The notes beneath the pieces are model-generated. The model searched no databases, had not been told where the DNA came from, and saw only the letters and a program-made list of their open reading frames with translations. Position numbers and translations under genes: made by a program. From Methyloversatilis universalis EHg5 (lineage in GTDB: Bacteria > Pseudomonadota > Gammaproteobacteria > Burkholderiales > Rhodocyclaceae), in assembly GCF_000378945.1 (NCBI RefSeq), contig NZ_KB900539.1:2995234-3059233 (forward strand): DNA of 64,000 bases, written 5' to 3'. Positions 1-8,836 of this stretch are shown here, one piece after another; positions within the stretch are counted from its first letter, which is position 1, and each line of letters starts with the position of its first letter.

Positions 1-807
1 GTCGAGCATGGCCGACACCGAACCGTAGCTTTCGCGCAGGCGATCCACATCGGCCGAGACGGCAGCCGCATAGGCCGGCGAACGCACCTTGACGCGCTCG
101 ACCACGCGGTCCATCTCGACGATACGGCTGCGCACCAGCTGCATCAGCGCGCCCAGCTCCACCGACTCTTCCAGCGTGGCGCTCTTGCGGGCGCTGACGG
201 TGGCCGCGCGGCCACGCAGTTGCGCCAGATATTCGATCGTGTGCGGCGCGACATTCACCGCCGCATCGTTCAGCGTGTAGGTGTCTTCATACGGGTCGAA
301 CGTCATGCCAGCCTGGTCCGACACGACACGGAAATCGTTCAGCAGATTCTCGATCAGGGCGCTGTGCCGCTTGAAGTTGTCGCCACTGCTGCTGCCCTGC
401 ACCTGCTGCCGGAGCGTTCCCCATTCCTGCTCGATGCGGTCAAGCCCCGCCCCCTGCTGCAGCAGGGCGGCATCGGCGCTGTCCAGCGCGCGCAGCCGGG
501 CCAGGCCTTCCTTCACCTCGGCGGCCTTGGCCTCCACCTTGGGGGCCAGACTGGCGTCGCCATTGAGCATCGCGGACGACAGGCCACGGTGCTGCTGCAA
601 CGTGCCCATGACCTGCAGCAACGAGCGCAGATAGGTCGCACCGACCCGCTCGTTCTTCATCAGGGTCAGCGTTTCCACCCGGGTCAGCGTGAGCATCGTG
701 GCCAGCGCAACCGACAGCACGAGGAGGATGCCCATGACCAGGGCCATCTTGGGCGCGAAGCGCATGCGCGACATCAGCGCACGGGCGGGATACAGCAGGG
801 CATTCAT
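1..807 (-). CDS. Methyl-accepting chemotaxis protein, N-terminal part (cut by window start)
   Basis: The reading frame opens at an ATG whose complement lies at 805-807 and stays open to base 1, giving 269 residues. The N-terminus is basic (MNALLYPARALMSRMRFAPK) and is followed by one transmembrane helix (about residues 20-42). A predicted helical periplasmic region follows, with features of four-helix or nitrate-sensor type MCP input domains (LQQHRGLSSAMLNGD, then a second helical block after FDPYEDTYTLND). The HAMP and signalling domains would lie outside the window. A sigma-28-like promoter and a strong hairpin sit upstream. The assignment as an MCP is inference from the topology and the MCP-rich neighbourhood; a histidine kinase with a similar sensor is possible. 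Confidence 0.7.
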   Translation of the reverse strand, partial: MNALLYPARALMSRMRFAPKMALVMGILLVLSVALATMLTLTRVETLTLMKNERVGATYLRSLLQVMGTLQQHRGLSSAMLNGDASLAPKVEAKAAEVKEGLARLRALDSADAALLQQGAGLDRIEQEWGTLRQQVQGSSSGDNFKRHSALIENLLNDFRVVSDQAGMTFDPYEDTYTLNDAAVNVAPHTIEYLAQLRGRAATVSARKSATLEESVELGALMQLVRSRIVEMDRVVERVKVRSPAYAAAVSADVDRLRESYGSVSAMLD

Positions 808-958
808 AACAGTCTCCTGACGGACGGGCATCGTGTGCCCGCTGCACTTGCCGGGTGCATCGGATTGAATATCCGGAACGCGCAGCAGATCACCGCGTCC
901 GCACAAACGTTCGGGCGACCTGGCAATGCACCGGCCACACCATGAACATCCGATAGAA

Positions 959-985
959 ATTACGGCCGGTCGTCGAGGAAATTGA
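959..985 (-). promoter_or_regulatory. Sigma-28 (FliA)-type promoter for the truncated MCP gene
   Basis: On the minus strand the -35-like octamer TCAATTTC (978-985) and the -10-like octamer GCCGTAAT (959-966) are separated by 11 bases. This is the arrangement seen before motA and other motility genes in this window. It predicts a 5' UTR of about 145 nt. The match is weaker than at motA. Confidence 0.5.
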
Positions 986-1001
986 ATGCGGAAAGTGCTT
1001 G

Positions 1002-1039
1002 GCGCGCGGCGGATTGATCTGCATCAATCCGCCGCGCGC
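1002..1039. terminator. 17-bp perfect inverted repeat, terminator-like hairpin
   Basis: GCGCGCGGCGGATTGAT (1002-1018) and its exact complement (1023-1039) flank the 4-base loop CTGC. It begins 15 bases past the stop codon of the upstream MCP gene (minus strand). There is no T-run on either side, so Rho-independent termination is likely but not certain. It also insulates the next MCP promoter. Confidence 0.6.
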
Positions 1040-1053
1040 TGTCGGGTCAGGCC

Positions 1054-2760
1054 TCAGGCGGCGTAACCGATGCGGAAGCCGCCCCACTGCCTGCCCGACA
1101 CGAAGATCGGCGCCGAAATGTCGTGCACCACCTCGCCGGTATCGCGGCGATAGGTCTGGATCAGGAAAGGCTGGCTGTGGGCGCCGCAGCGCCGGCCGAC
1201 CGGATCGTCGAAAATGCGCTTGGTGCGGTTGCCGGCGATGTCCTTCTTCTCGTCGCCGGTCAGCGGCTGGCAGAAACGCTTGTTATGGGTCGGGAAATAG
1301 CCCTTGCGGTCGACCGCGCCGGCGTAGATGAGACCCGGATTACGATCGAGGATGCCTTCCTGCACCGCCGGGAACAGCCGGTCGGTCAGCCCGTCGAACT
1401 TGGTGTGGAACTTGGTCGGCTTGGTGCCGGGAATGGGCTGGTAGTTCTCGTCGAACAGCGCATCCAGCGTGATTTCACCGCGCTTGACCGCGGCTTCGAG
1501 GCAGGCGCCGATCTGGGCGGCGGCGCTGGCGACGATGTCGGGCATGCGGGCATGCATGGCGACCGCCTGCTCGCCGTAGCCGCCCAGACGGAACACCTGG
1601 GCGAGCTCGGCCAGATTGCTGGACAGCACATCCAGCCGTGCGGCGCCGGTCGCGGTTTCACCCGATACGTCCAGATTGGATTCAGCCATCGCGAAAATGC
1701 GCTGCACGTGCTGTTCGACCTGTTCGCCCAGCGCATGGTTGTGGCGCATCGCGTCCACCGTGCCGCCCACGCGCTCCAGGGTTGCATCGGCGCAGGCACG
1801 GATGTTTTCCAGCGTCGCCACCGCCTCGCCGGTCAGGTCAGCACCTCGACGCGCCTCGACTGCACTGGTGCGTATCGCCGAAGCCGCTTCGCCGGTTTCG
1901 CGCTGTACGGTGGAAATCATCGAGTGGATCTGCCCGGTGGAGGCCGCTGTGCGCTCGGCCAGCTTGCGCACCTCGTCAGCCACCACCGCGAAGCCGCGAC
2001 CCTGTTCGCCAGCCCGTGCCGCCTCGATGGCCGCGTTGAGCGCCAGCAGATTGGTCTGGTCCGCAATCTCCCGGATCACCTGCACGACGGAGCCGATCTC
2101 CTCCGAGCGCTGCCCCAGCAGTTCGATCTTGCGGGCGCTCTCGGACACGCTGCCGGCCACCCGTCCCATCTCTTCGGCCACCCGGGTCACCACCTGGGCG
2201 CCCTGTTGCGACAACTCGCGCGAGCGGGTGGCGTCATCCACCGTACCGGACGCGGCGCGCGTGGCTTCGGCCATGCTGTCCTTCATGTTGCCGACGTCGC
2301 CGCTGGCGGCACGCGAAGCCGCACATTGCTGCTCGGCCGATCCGGCAACGCGCTCGGCACCCTTACCGAGATCGCTGCAGGTCTGCTGCAGACGTTGCGA
2401 GGTAAACAGCATCTTGGCCATGGCCGCGCTGAATTCCTGCACCAGGCGGTTATAACCGTCGGCCAGGCGCGGCAAAGCGCCATAGCCGGCCACTTCGAGA
2501 CGGAAGGTGAGGTCGCCCGACATGCGGGCCTGTTCGACGCCGGCGACAATGCGATCCAGCGGCCGCTCCAGCAGCAGCAGCGTCAGGCCGCGTGCCAGCG
2601 CACTGGCAATCAGCGCCAGTGCGGCAGCAATGAGCGCTCCGCCGGGTGTGAAGGCCGGCGCGGTGAGCGCGTACAGGCCGAGGTGGGTGGTCAGCAGTCC
2701 TGCAGAAAGGCCCAACCAGGGGCCAAGGCTGCGCGTCTGTGCGCGCGTGCTCGTCGTCAT
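1054..2760 (-). CDS. Methyl-accepting chemotaxis protein with a C-terminal Cache-like sensor domain
   Basis: 568 aa. Two hydrophobic helices near the N-terminus (about 14-30 and 38-63) have almost no periplasmic loop. A short HAMP-like segment and the MCP signalling hairpin follow; the tip is recognisable from [20 protein letters not shown] and [16 protein letters not shown]. After the signalling domain come about 140 residues (from about 430) containing [29 protein letters not shown]-like and [20 protein letters not shown] segments. These resemble a Cache/PAS-like sensor placed after, not before, the signalling domain. No xWxxF tail is present. The ATG follows AGGAGAGAG; a sigma-28-type promoter lies at 2867-2893. 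The protein probably senses a cytoplasmic signal and feeds CheA. Confidence 0.88.
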   Translation of the reverse strand: MTTSTRAQTRSLGPWLGLSAGLLTTHLGLYALTAPAFTPGGALIAAALALIASALARGLTLLLLERPLDRIVAGVEQARMSGDLTFRLEVAGYGALPRLADGYNRLVQEFSAAMAKMLFTSQRLQQTCSDLGKGAERVAGSAEQQCAASRAASGDVGNMKDSMAEATRAASGTVDDATRSRELSQQGAQVVTRVAEEMGRVAGSVSESARKIELLGQRSEEIGSVVQVIREIADQTNLLALNAAIEAARAGEQGRGFAVVADEVRKLAERTAASTGQIHSMISTVQRETGEAASAIRTSAVEARRGADLTGEAVATLENIRACADATLERVGGTVDAMRHNHALGEQVEQHVQRIFAMAESNLDVSGETATGAARLDVLSSNLAELAQVFRLGGYGEQAVAMHARMPDIVASAAAQIGACLEAAVKRGEITLDALFDENYQPIPGTKPTKFHTKFDGLTDRLFPAVQEGILDRNPGLIYAGAVDRKGYFPTHNKRFCQPLTGDEKKDIAGNRTKRIFDDPVGRRCGAHSQPFLIQTYRRDTGEVVHDISAPIFVSGRQWGGFRIGYAA

Positions 2761-2866
2761 CGATCTCTCTCCTGTCCGGTAAGGGCCTTCGGACAGGCGC
2801 CAGGCAAACGAACCCGACGTCCTGTCCCCAGACCCTGGGCATCGTGTGCCGATCCGTGGTACAGGC

Positions 2867-2893
2867 TTTACGACGACGTGCGTACGAACTTGA
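2867..2893 (-). promoter_or_regulatory. Sigma-28 (FliA)-type promoter for the MCP gene at 1054-2760
   Basis: Minus strand: TCAAGTTC (2886-2893), 11 bases, GTCGTAAA (2867-2874). It matches the motA promoter in the TCAAG block and the spacing, with one change in the GCCG block. The 5' UTR would be about 100 nt. Confidence 0.6.
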
Positions 2894-2912
2894 GTCGCCG
2901 CCCGTCGATCGC

Positions 2913-3218
2913 TCAGGTGATCGTGAACAACTTCTGGAAATTGGCGACGTCGAGCACCTGACGGACCGGCGCACTGCAGTGCGTCAGCACCACTTCGCAG
3001 TGGGCGGCACGCGCCTTGTCGCGCAGCATCAGCAGCATGCCGAGTGCGGAACTGTCGAGATAGGTGACCGCGCCCAGATCGATTTCCATCGTCGCAGTAC
3101 CGCGGGCAAGCAGCTGTTCGGTCACGTCCCGGAATTCGCGGTGGGACGAAAAATCGAAACGGCCGCCCAGCGCGATGCGCGTCTGGTCATTGTCGAGAGA
3201 TGAAGTACGTATTTCCAT
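2913..3218 (-). CDS. STAS-domain protein (anti-sigma factor antagonist-like)
   Basis: 101 aa from the ATG at 3216-3218, chosen because the longer frame would run into cheB; AGG lies 7 bases upstream. The fold is a single STAS domain: [20 protein letters not shown], then [19 protein letters not shown] with the conserved DSS phospho-acceptor loop, and [11 protein letters not shown] near the end. Such proteins bind switch-kinase or anti-sigma partners, with the loop serine switching between phosphorylated and free states. It lies directly downstream of cheB in the che cluster, so it may couple chemotaxis to another partner-switching circuit. The partner is not visible in the window. Confidence 0.85.
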   Translation of the reverse strand: MEIRTSSLDNDQTRIALGGRFDFSSHREFRDVTEQLLARGTATMEIDLGAVTYLDSSALGMLLMLRDKARAAHCEVVLTHCSAPVRQVLDVANFQKLFTIT

Positions 3219-3252
3219 GATGAACCTGTATCGATATTGAAACGTCGGGCGC

Positions 3253-4356
3253 TCAGGCCTGGGTGGCAAGACGCTTGCCGTTCTGCAACGCGGCAACAAT
3301 GCGTTCGGCAACCTGGGTCAGCGGCGCCACTTCACAGCACGCCCCGATCTGGGCGGCTTCACGCGGCATGCCATAGACCACGCAACTGTCCTGATCCTGG
3401 CCTATGGTCCATGCGCCGGCCCGGCGCATGGCCAGCATGCCCTGGGCGCCGTCCTTGCCCATCCCGGTGAGCAGCGCCGCCACCGCGCTGCCACGCGCAT
3501 GCTGGGACGCTGAATTGAACAGCACATCGACCGCCGGGCGATGGCGGTTGTACGGCGGCGTCTGCAACAGTTCGCAGACATAGCCATTGCCGGAACGGCG
3601 GATTTCCAAATGCGAATGGCCGGGTGCCAGATAGGCGTGGCCAGGCAGGATGCGCTCGCCCTGCTCCGCCTCCTTCACCTTGACCCGTGCCAGCGTGTCC
3701 AGCCGGCGCGCAAAGCTCGCGGTGAACATTTCCGGCATGTGCTGGACCATCACGATGCCCGGCACGTTTTCCGGCAGCCGGCACAGCACTTCCTTGATCG
3801 CCTCGGTACCTCCGGTGGATGCACCGATGCAGATGATGCGATCGCCCCAGCTCGATGTCGCCACCGCCGGCGTGGCCGGACGCGGGGGCGCGGTCGCCCG
3901 TGCCGCGGCAACCGGCGCCGGCGTCGTCACCGTCGCGCCGGCGCGCAGCACCTTCAGGCGCGCGCCATGGGCAGTGCGGATCTTTTCGTGTATTTCCTGC
4001 GCATAGCTGGCAGGCAGGCCGGCCAGAGAGCCGCGCGGCTTGGCAACGTAATCGACCGCACCAAGCTCCAGTGCCTGCAGCGTGGTTTCCGAACCCTGGG
4101 CGGTCTGGCTGGAAATCATGATGACCGGCATCGGACGCAGCCGCATCACCTTATCCAGAAACTCCAGCCCGTTCATGTTGGGCATCTCGACATCCAGCGT
4201 CAGCACGTCGGGCGACAGCTCTTTCACCTTCTGTCGCGCCATCGCAGCGTCCGGTGCGGAGCCGACCACTTCCATGTCGGGTGCCTGGTTGATGATCTCG
4301 GTCAGTACCGCGCGCATCACCGCGGAATCGTCGACCACGAGAACCCTGATCTTCAT
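3253..4356 (-). CDS. cheB: Chemotaxis response regulator protein-glutamate methylesterase/deamidase CheB
   Basis: 367 aa. An N-terminal receiver domain has acidic residues at the start (VVDDS), phospho-acceptor D55 (TLDVEMPNMNG) and K107 (AKPRG). An Ala/Pro-rich linker (about 140-168) precedes the methylesterase domain. The catalytic triad is visible as S180 (GASTGG), H206 (VQHMPE) and D302 (MGKDGAQGM). CheB removes methyl groups from MCPs and deamidates them when phosphorylated by CheA, giving adaptation. AAGGAGAAAG precedes the ATG. It lies downstream of cheR and cheD in the same transcription direction. Length and motifs are full, so it should be active. Confidence 0.97.
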   Translation of the reverse strand: MKIRVLVVDDSAVMRAVLTEIINQAPDMEVVGSAPDAAMARQKVKELSPDVLTLDVEMPNMNGLEFLDKVMRLRPMPVIMISSQTAQGSETTLQALELGAVDYVAKPRGSLAGLPASYAQEIHEKIRTAHGARLKVLRAGATVTTPAPVAAARATAPPRPATPAVATSSWGDRIICIGASTGGTEAIKEVLCRLPENVPGIVMVQHMPEMFTASFARRLDTLARVKVKEAEQGERILPGHAYLAPGHSHLEIRRSGNGYVCELLQTPPYNRHRPAVDVLFNSASQHARGSAVAALLTGMGKDGAQGMLAMRRAGAWTIGQDQDSCVVYGMPREAAQIGACCEVAPLTQVAERIVAALQNGKRLATQA

Positions 4357-4379
4357 GCCTTCTTTCTCCTTGCAACCGG

Positions 4380-5009
4380 TCAGGAGAACAATTCGATGTC
4401 GCCGGAAGCATCGTCGCGAGCAAGGCGTTCCTGATACTCGCGCTCGCGCCTGACCAGCGTATCGTTGTTCATGCGCGCCAGCCGCTTGAGCAGCACGCGC
4501 CCCGAATTCGGAAAGAAGTAAATCTTTCTTGCATGGCTGTCCAGCAGATCCTGAGCAAGAACAGGAATGCCTTCCTGAGCGAGATAATCGAGCACGAAAT
4601 CCGCATTGCGCTCACCGACATTGGCATTCGCCAGCGTAGCCATGACACGGCCGCCACCGAACACCTTTGCCTGCAAAGCAGAACGTCGGGCCCCGGACTT
4701 GATCAGTTCGTTCACCAGCAGCTCCATCGCATAGGCGCCGTAGCGCGCCGAGCGGCTCATGACGCCGGTGCCGGCATCCGGCAGCATGAAGTGATTCATG
4801 CCACCGATACCGCGCTCCGGATCGCGTATGCAGGCAGCCACGCAGGAACCGAGTACGGTGACCAGCAGCATGTCGCGGGTGGTCACGAAAAACTCGCCCG
4901 GCAGTATCTTGACCGCCTCACGTGAGAAATTGCGGTCGAAGTAGCGCTGCGCGGCCTGATGCTCGATCAGGCCGGGACCGTTGTCAGCGAGCGCCGTCAG
5001 CACGCGCAT
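4380..5009 (-). CDS. cheD: Chemoreceptor glutamine deamidase CheD
   Basis: 209 aa from the ATG at 5007-5009, with GGAAGAA about 8 bases upstream. The start lies inside the 3' end of cheR (26-base overlap), indicating translational coupling. The catalytic Cys is C56 (TVLGSCVAAC) and the His is H73 (GGMNHFMLPD). CheD deamidates glutamines in the MCP methylation helices and, in some bacteria, assists CheC. No cheC is present here. The C-terminus ends DIELFS, very similar to the EIELF end of the CheZ-like protein at 14647-15828. Confidence 0.95.
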   Translation of the reverse strand: MRVLTALADNGPGLIEHQAAQRYFDRNFSREAVKILPGEFFVTTRDMLLVTVLGSCVAACIRDPERGIGGMNHFMLPDAGTGVMSRSARYGAYAMELLVNELIKSGARRSALQAKVFGGGRVMATLANANVGERNADFVLDYLAQEGIPVLAQDLLDSHARKIYFFPNSGRVLLKRLARMNNDTLVRREREYQERLARDDASGDIELFS

Positions 5010-5892
5010 AGACGGTTCTTCCCATATTGCGGAACAGGTCCACCGCGTGCGAGAAGCTCTCGGAATGCCCGGCAAACAGCAGGCCGTCCGGGCGCAGCAG
5101 GGGCACATAGCGCTTGAGAATGCCGTACTGCGTCGGCTTGTCGAAATAGATCATCACGTTGCGGCAGAAGATGGCTTCAAGCGGGCCGCGCACCGGCCAG
5201 TTCGACTCGAGCAGGTTCACCCGCGTGAAACGGATGAGCTTCTGCAGCTCGGGGCGCACACGTACATCGCCGGAGCGGCTGCCGGTGCCGCGCAGGAAGT
5301 ACTTGCGCACCAGTTCGGGTGACAGTTTCTCGATGCGTTCCTCACCATAGACACCGGCCTGCCCCTGGGCCAGTACCTGGGTGTCGATGTCGGAGGCGAT
5401 GATTTCCACCGGCGGATTCATCGAGCCGTACAGCTCGCAGCAGGTGATGGCGATCGAGTAAGGCTCTTCGCCGGTCGAGGCCGCACTGCACCAGATGCGG
5501 GCATTCGGCTTGCCCAGCTTGGTCAGATGCTGTTTCAGGATGTCGAAGTGGTGCGCTTCCCGGAAGAAGGAGGTCAGATTGGTGGTCAGCGAATTGACGA
5601 AGGTTTCCCACTCGGTACGGTCATTGCGCTCCAGCCGGCGGATGTAGTCGGCAAAGGTCGCATCCCCGGTGGCGCGCAGTCTGCGTGCCAGCCGGCTGTA
5701 GACCATGTCGAACTTGATCGGCGACAGCGAGATGCCTGCGTACTGGTGGATCATCTTCGCGATGCGGTCGAAGTCTTCCCGCGTGAAGGCGAATTCGCGC
5801 GTGCTGCCGGCCAGCGTCTTCACCTCGGAAAGCTGACGGGTGACCTCTGCCGCGTTATGTGTCGCAATGCCTGCCCTGCTGCCTGTACTCAC
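4984..5892 (-). CDS. cheR: Chemotaxis protein methyltransferase CheR
   Basis: 302 aa from a GTG at 5890-5892 (VSTGSRAGI...). It is preferred over the longer open frame because upstream residues would be antisense to the MCP gene and because AGGGTCAGG precedes this GTG. The N-terminal helical domain (FTREDFDRIAKMIHQYAGIS) is followed by the SAM-binding core (CSAASTGEEPYSIAI; ASDIDTQVLAQ; FCRNVMIYFD). It methylates MCP glutamates. Two MCPs just upstream end in EWEEF, matching the xWxxF docking peptide known for CheR. The 3' end overlaps the cheD start. Confidence 0.95.
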   Translation of the reverse strand: MSTGSRAGIATHNAAEVTRQLSEVKTLAGSTREFAFTREDFDRIAKMIHQYAGISLSPIKFDMVYSRLARRLRATGDATFADYIRRLERNDRTEWETFVNSLTTNLTSFFREAHHFDILKQHLTKLGKPNARIWCSAASTGEEPYSIAITCCELYGSMNPPVEIIASDIDTQVLAQGQAGVYGEERIEKLSPELVRKYFLRGTGSRSGDVRVRPELQKLIRFTRVNLLESNWPVRGPLEAIFCRNVMIYFDKPTQYGILKRYVPLLRPDGLLFAGHSESFSHAVDLFRNMGRTVYARADGAR

Positions 5893-5920
5893 GATGCCTG
5901 ACCCTGGTTGATGCGTACTG

Positions 5921-5938
5921 CCGGTTCCGCGGAACCGG
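5921..5938. repeat. 18-bp perfect palindrome between the Aer-like MCP gene and cheR
   Basis: CCGGTTCCGCGGAACCGG reads the same on both strands. It sits 9 bases after the MCP stop codon and 28 bases before the cheR GTG. It could form a short hairpin in the mRNA that tunes cheR expression, or be a protein-binding site. There is no T-run. Confidence 0.5.
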
Positions 5939-5947
5939 ATATGCCGT

Positions 5948-8782
5948 TCAGAACTCTTCCCACTCGTCCTCGGCCGCAGCCAGCGATACCGGCGCGACAC
6001 GCTTGACCTTGCCCAGCGCGCCGCCCCGCGAACGCGGCAGCACCGGCTCGCTGTTCGCTGCCTCGCGCACCACCGCACGCTCATAGCCCGACGACATGCC
6101 GCCCGACCCGTCCAGCTTGAACTGGCCCACCGCCCTCATCAGCGACCTCGCCTGCTCTTCCAGACTTTCCGCCGCCGCCGCCGCCTGTTCCACCAGCGCC
6201 GCGTTCTGCTGCGTAACCCCGTCCATCTGGCTCACCGCCTGCGTCACCTGCGCAATGCCCGATGCCTGCTCCTGGCTCGCCGAGGCAATGTCGGTCACCA
6301 GACCGGTCACCTGACGGAAGCTGTCCACCACCCGCTCCATCGTGTCGCCCGCTTCCGCGACCAGCTTCGCGCCGTCATCCACCCGCTCCACCGACGCCGC
6401 GATCAGACCCTTGATCTCCTTCGCCGCCTGCGCGCTGCGCTGTGCAAGGTTCCTCACTTCGCTCGCAACCACCGCGAAGCCCCGGCCCTGCTCACCCGCA
6501 CGCGCCGCTTCCACCGCCGCGTTCAGCGCAAGGATGTTCGTCTGGAACGCGATCGAATCGATCACCCCGATGATGTCCGCGATCTTCTTGCTCGAGTCCT
6601 GGATGTCCGACATCGTCAGCACCACCCGCTTCACCGTCTCCGCTCCGCGCATCACCGCCTCGTTGCTCTGGTGACCCAGCTGGTTCGCCTTCTGTGCGCT
6701 GTCCGCGTTCTGCTTCACCGTCGCGTTCAGCTCTTCCATCGAACTGGCGGTCTCTTCCAGCGAACTGGCCTGTTCCTCGGTACGTGCGCTCAGATCTGCA
6801 TTGCCCGCGGCAATCTCACGTGCCGCGGTATTGATGGCTTCGGTCGATTCCTTGATCCGGCCCACCACTTCACGCAGGCGGTCCACCGTGGAATTGGTGT
6901 CGTCCTTGAGCTGGGCGAAAGTGCCCTGGTACTCGCCGTCTATCTTGCGGTTCAGGTCGCCGCTGGCCATCGCGTTGAGCACCGACGCCAGATCGCCGAG
7001 GCTGGCCGCGACCTGCTCGACCAGGCCATTCAGCCCTTCCGCCAGCTGACGGAAGAAACCCTGCTTGTTCTCGACCGACAACCGACGCGTGAAATCGCCA
7101 TTGCCGGCTGCGCGCACCAGATCGGTCACTTCCTTCTCGATGGCCACTTCGTCGGTACGGTCCAGCCACTCACCGACCGAACCCAGACGCTGGCCGGTAG
7201 CATTCACGATGGGGCTGGTGGTGAGCTGATACAGCCGGCCACCGATCACGATTTCGCTCTTGACCGTGCTGTTCAGCGCCGCAAGACGGCCACGCGCCGC
7301 TTCAGGATCGTCGTAGAACACGGTGATGTCGCTGCCGACGAAGGCGTCGGCCGAGAACTGCGCGACCTTGCGCCGGATTTCCGACTCGGTGCGGCGCAGG
7401 GTTTCGAGCAGCGTCTTGTTGGCATAGAGCACCTTGCCGCTGTTGTCGGCGATGCGCACATTGGTGGTGACCGAATCAAGCGCCTCGCGGATGCGCAGAT
7501 TTTCGTCCGCCACCCTACGCTCCTCGGCCATGTCGGCACCAAGCTTGATCTTCATCGTCTTGGTGGCATCGAGAATGGCCACCATCTCGTCGCGACGGGT
7601 GGTGTCGACCTCGACGTCAAGCCGGCCTTCCGCCATGCGACGGACGATGGCCTTCACGTCGCCGATCGGCTTAAGGATGGAACGCAGCAGCAGCCAGGCA
7701 CCGACCGCCGCCAGCAGCAGCCCGACGACAAGCAGCGCCGCCATGGTCGCGAACGCGCGGCCGGACAGTTCTCGTACATGCTCGATCTCGCCGCCGGCAA
7801 CCCGGATCTGGAGATCCACGAGCTCGCCTACCTTGCCCGAGATCGGGTCGATGACCGGATACAGATCCTGCACCGTGTATGCGGTCAGTGCCGCCATGTC
7901 CTTGGCCCGCATGATCCCGGCAAGGCGATCTATCGCCGCATCGGCCGTCTTCATCAGCGGCAGGGCCTGCTCGACCAGAGTCCGTTCTTCATCGGTCATC
8001 TGGCTCGACCGGTAACGGTCCCAGTTCTTGACGATGGATTCACGTGCCTGCGCGATGTTCTTTTCGCCCTGCGCGAAATCGATATTGCCGTTGCGTACCT
8101 TGTGCGCGGTGTCGACGATGTTGACCGCATACATGTCCGACACCACCTTGAGCTGCTGGCTCGGCACCACGCGGTCGCTGTAGGTGACCTTGAGCACGGA
8201 CTCGCTGTTCTGCAGCGCCTGCATGCCGGTAGCCGCGATCCCGATCATGGCCAGACCGACGATGCCGACGATGCCGAACATGCGTGCGCGGATGCTCAGG
8301 CTGGCAATGAAGCGGGCCAGCGAGAAGCCGGTCTTCACCACCACGCCGTCGCGGATGGCCAGTCCCTTGGCGCTGCCTTCGCGGAAGGCGCGGTAGGCGC
8401 TTTCCGCCGCCGCCACCTGTTCGCGCGACGGGCGGGTGCGCACCGACATGTAGCCGGTGACCACACCGTTTTCCAGCACCGGCGTGGCATTGGCCACGAC
8501 CCAGTAGTGGTCGCCGTTCTTGCACCGGTTCTTGACCAGACCGGTCCACGGGCGCTCCGACTTCAGGCAGCGCCACATGTCCTCGAACGCTTCGCGCGGC
8601 ATGTCCGGATGCCGCACCATATTGTGCGGCTGACCGATCAGCTCGGATTCCTCGAACCCGCTGATTTCGATGAAGTCCCGGTTCACGTAGGCGATCTGAC
8701 CTTTCAGATCGGTACGCGACACGATGTTGTGTCGATCGGTGAGTTCAACTTCCCGCCCGGTCACCGGCGAATTGATGCGCAT
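5948..8782 (-). CDS. Aer-like PAS methyl-accepting chemotaxis protein (energy/redox taxis receptor)
   Basis: 944 aa. Order: N-terminal PAS domain (about 10-130) closely resembling E. coli Aer (GQPHNMVRHPDMPREAFEDM; KNGDHYWVVANATPV), which in Aer binds FAD; TM1 (about 160-186); a four-helix periplasmic region; TM2 (about 346-370); HAMP; a second PAS-like segment (NVRIADNSGKVLYANKTLLE); a second HAMP-like part (LNAMASGDLNRKIDGEYQGT); the signalling hairpin ([20 protein letters not shown]); and a C-terminal EWEEF peptide for CheR/CheB docking. The C-terminal 730 bases are nearly identical to the neighbouring MCP gene. AGGAGAGGAAAC precedes the ATG. Probably co-transcribed from cheW. Confidence 0.93.
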   Translation of the reverse strand: MRINSPVTGREVELTDRHNIVSRTDLKGQIAYVNRDFIEISGFEESELIGQPHNMVRHPDMPREAFEDMWRCLKSERPWTGLVKNRCKNGDHYWVVANATPVLENGVVTGYMSVRTRPSREQVAAAESAYRAFREGSAKGLAIRDGVVVKTGFSLARFIASLSIRARMFGIVGIVGLAMIGIAATGMQALQNSESVLKVTYSDRVVPSQQLKVVSDMYAVNIVDTAHKVRNGNIDFAQGEKNIAQARESIVKNWDRYRSSQMTDEERTLVEQALPLMKTADAAIDRLAGIMRAKDMAALTAYTVQDLYPVIDPISGKVGELVDLQIRVAGGEIEHVRELSGRAFATMAALLVVGLLLAAVGAWLLLRSILKPIGDVKAIVRRMAEGRLDVEVDTTRRDEMVAILDATKTMKIKLGADMAEERRVADENLRIREALDSVTTNVRIADNSGKVLYANKTLLETLRRTESEIRRKVAQFSADAFVGSDITVFYDDPEAARGRLAALNSTVKSEIVIGGRLYQLTTSPIVNATGQRLGSVGEWLDRTDEVAIEKEVTDLVRAAGNGDFTRRLSVENKQGFFRQLAEGLNGLVEQVAASLGDLASVLNAMASGDLNRKIDGEYQGTFAQLKDDTNSTVDRLREVVGRIKESTEAINTAAREIAAGNADLSARTEEQASSLEETASSMEELNATVKQNADSAQKANQLGHQSNEAVMRGAETVKRVVLTMSDIQDSSKKIADIIGVIDSIAFQTNILALNAAVEAARAGEQGRGFAVVASEVRNLAQRSAQAAKEIKGLIAASVERVDDGAKLVAEAGDTMERVVDSFRQVTGLVTDIASASQEQASGIAQVTQAVSQMDGVTQQNAALVEQAAAAAESLEEQARSLMRAVGQFKLDGSGGMSSGYERAVVREAANSEPVLPRSRGGALGKVKRVAPVSLAAAEDEWEEF

Positions 8783-8836
8783 GATGTTTCCTCTCCTGCG
8801 TCCGGAACGGCGATGCCACCCCGGTCACGTTCCACT

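Noticed and set aside
1123-2961. A plus-strand open frame of 612 codons
   Set aside because: Antisense to the MCP gene at 1054-2760; no recognisable domains and His/Arg-rich low-complexity composition.
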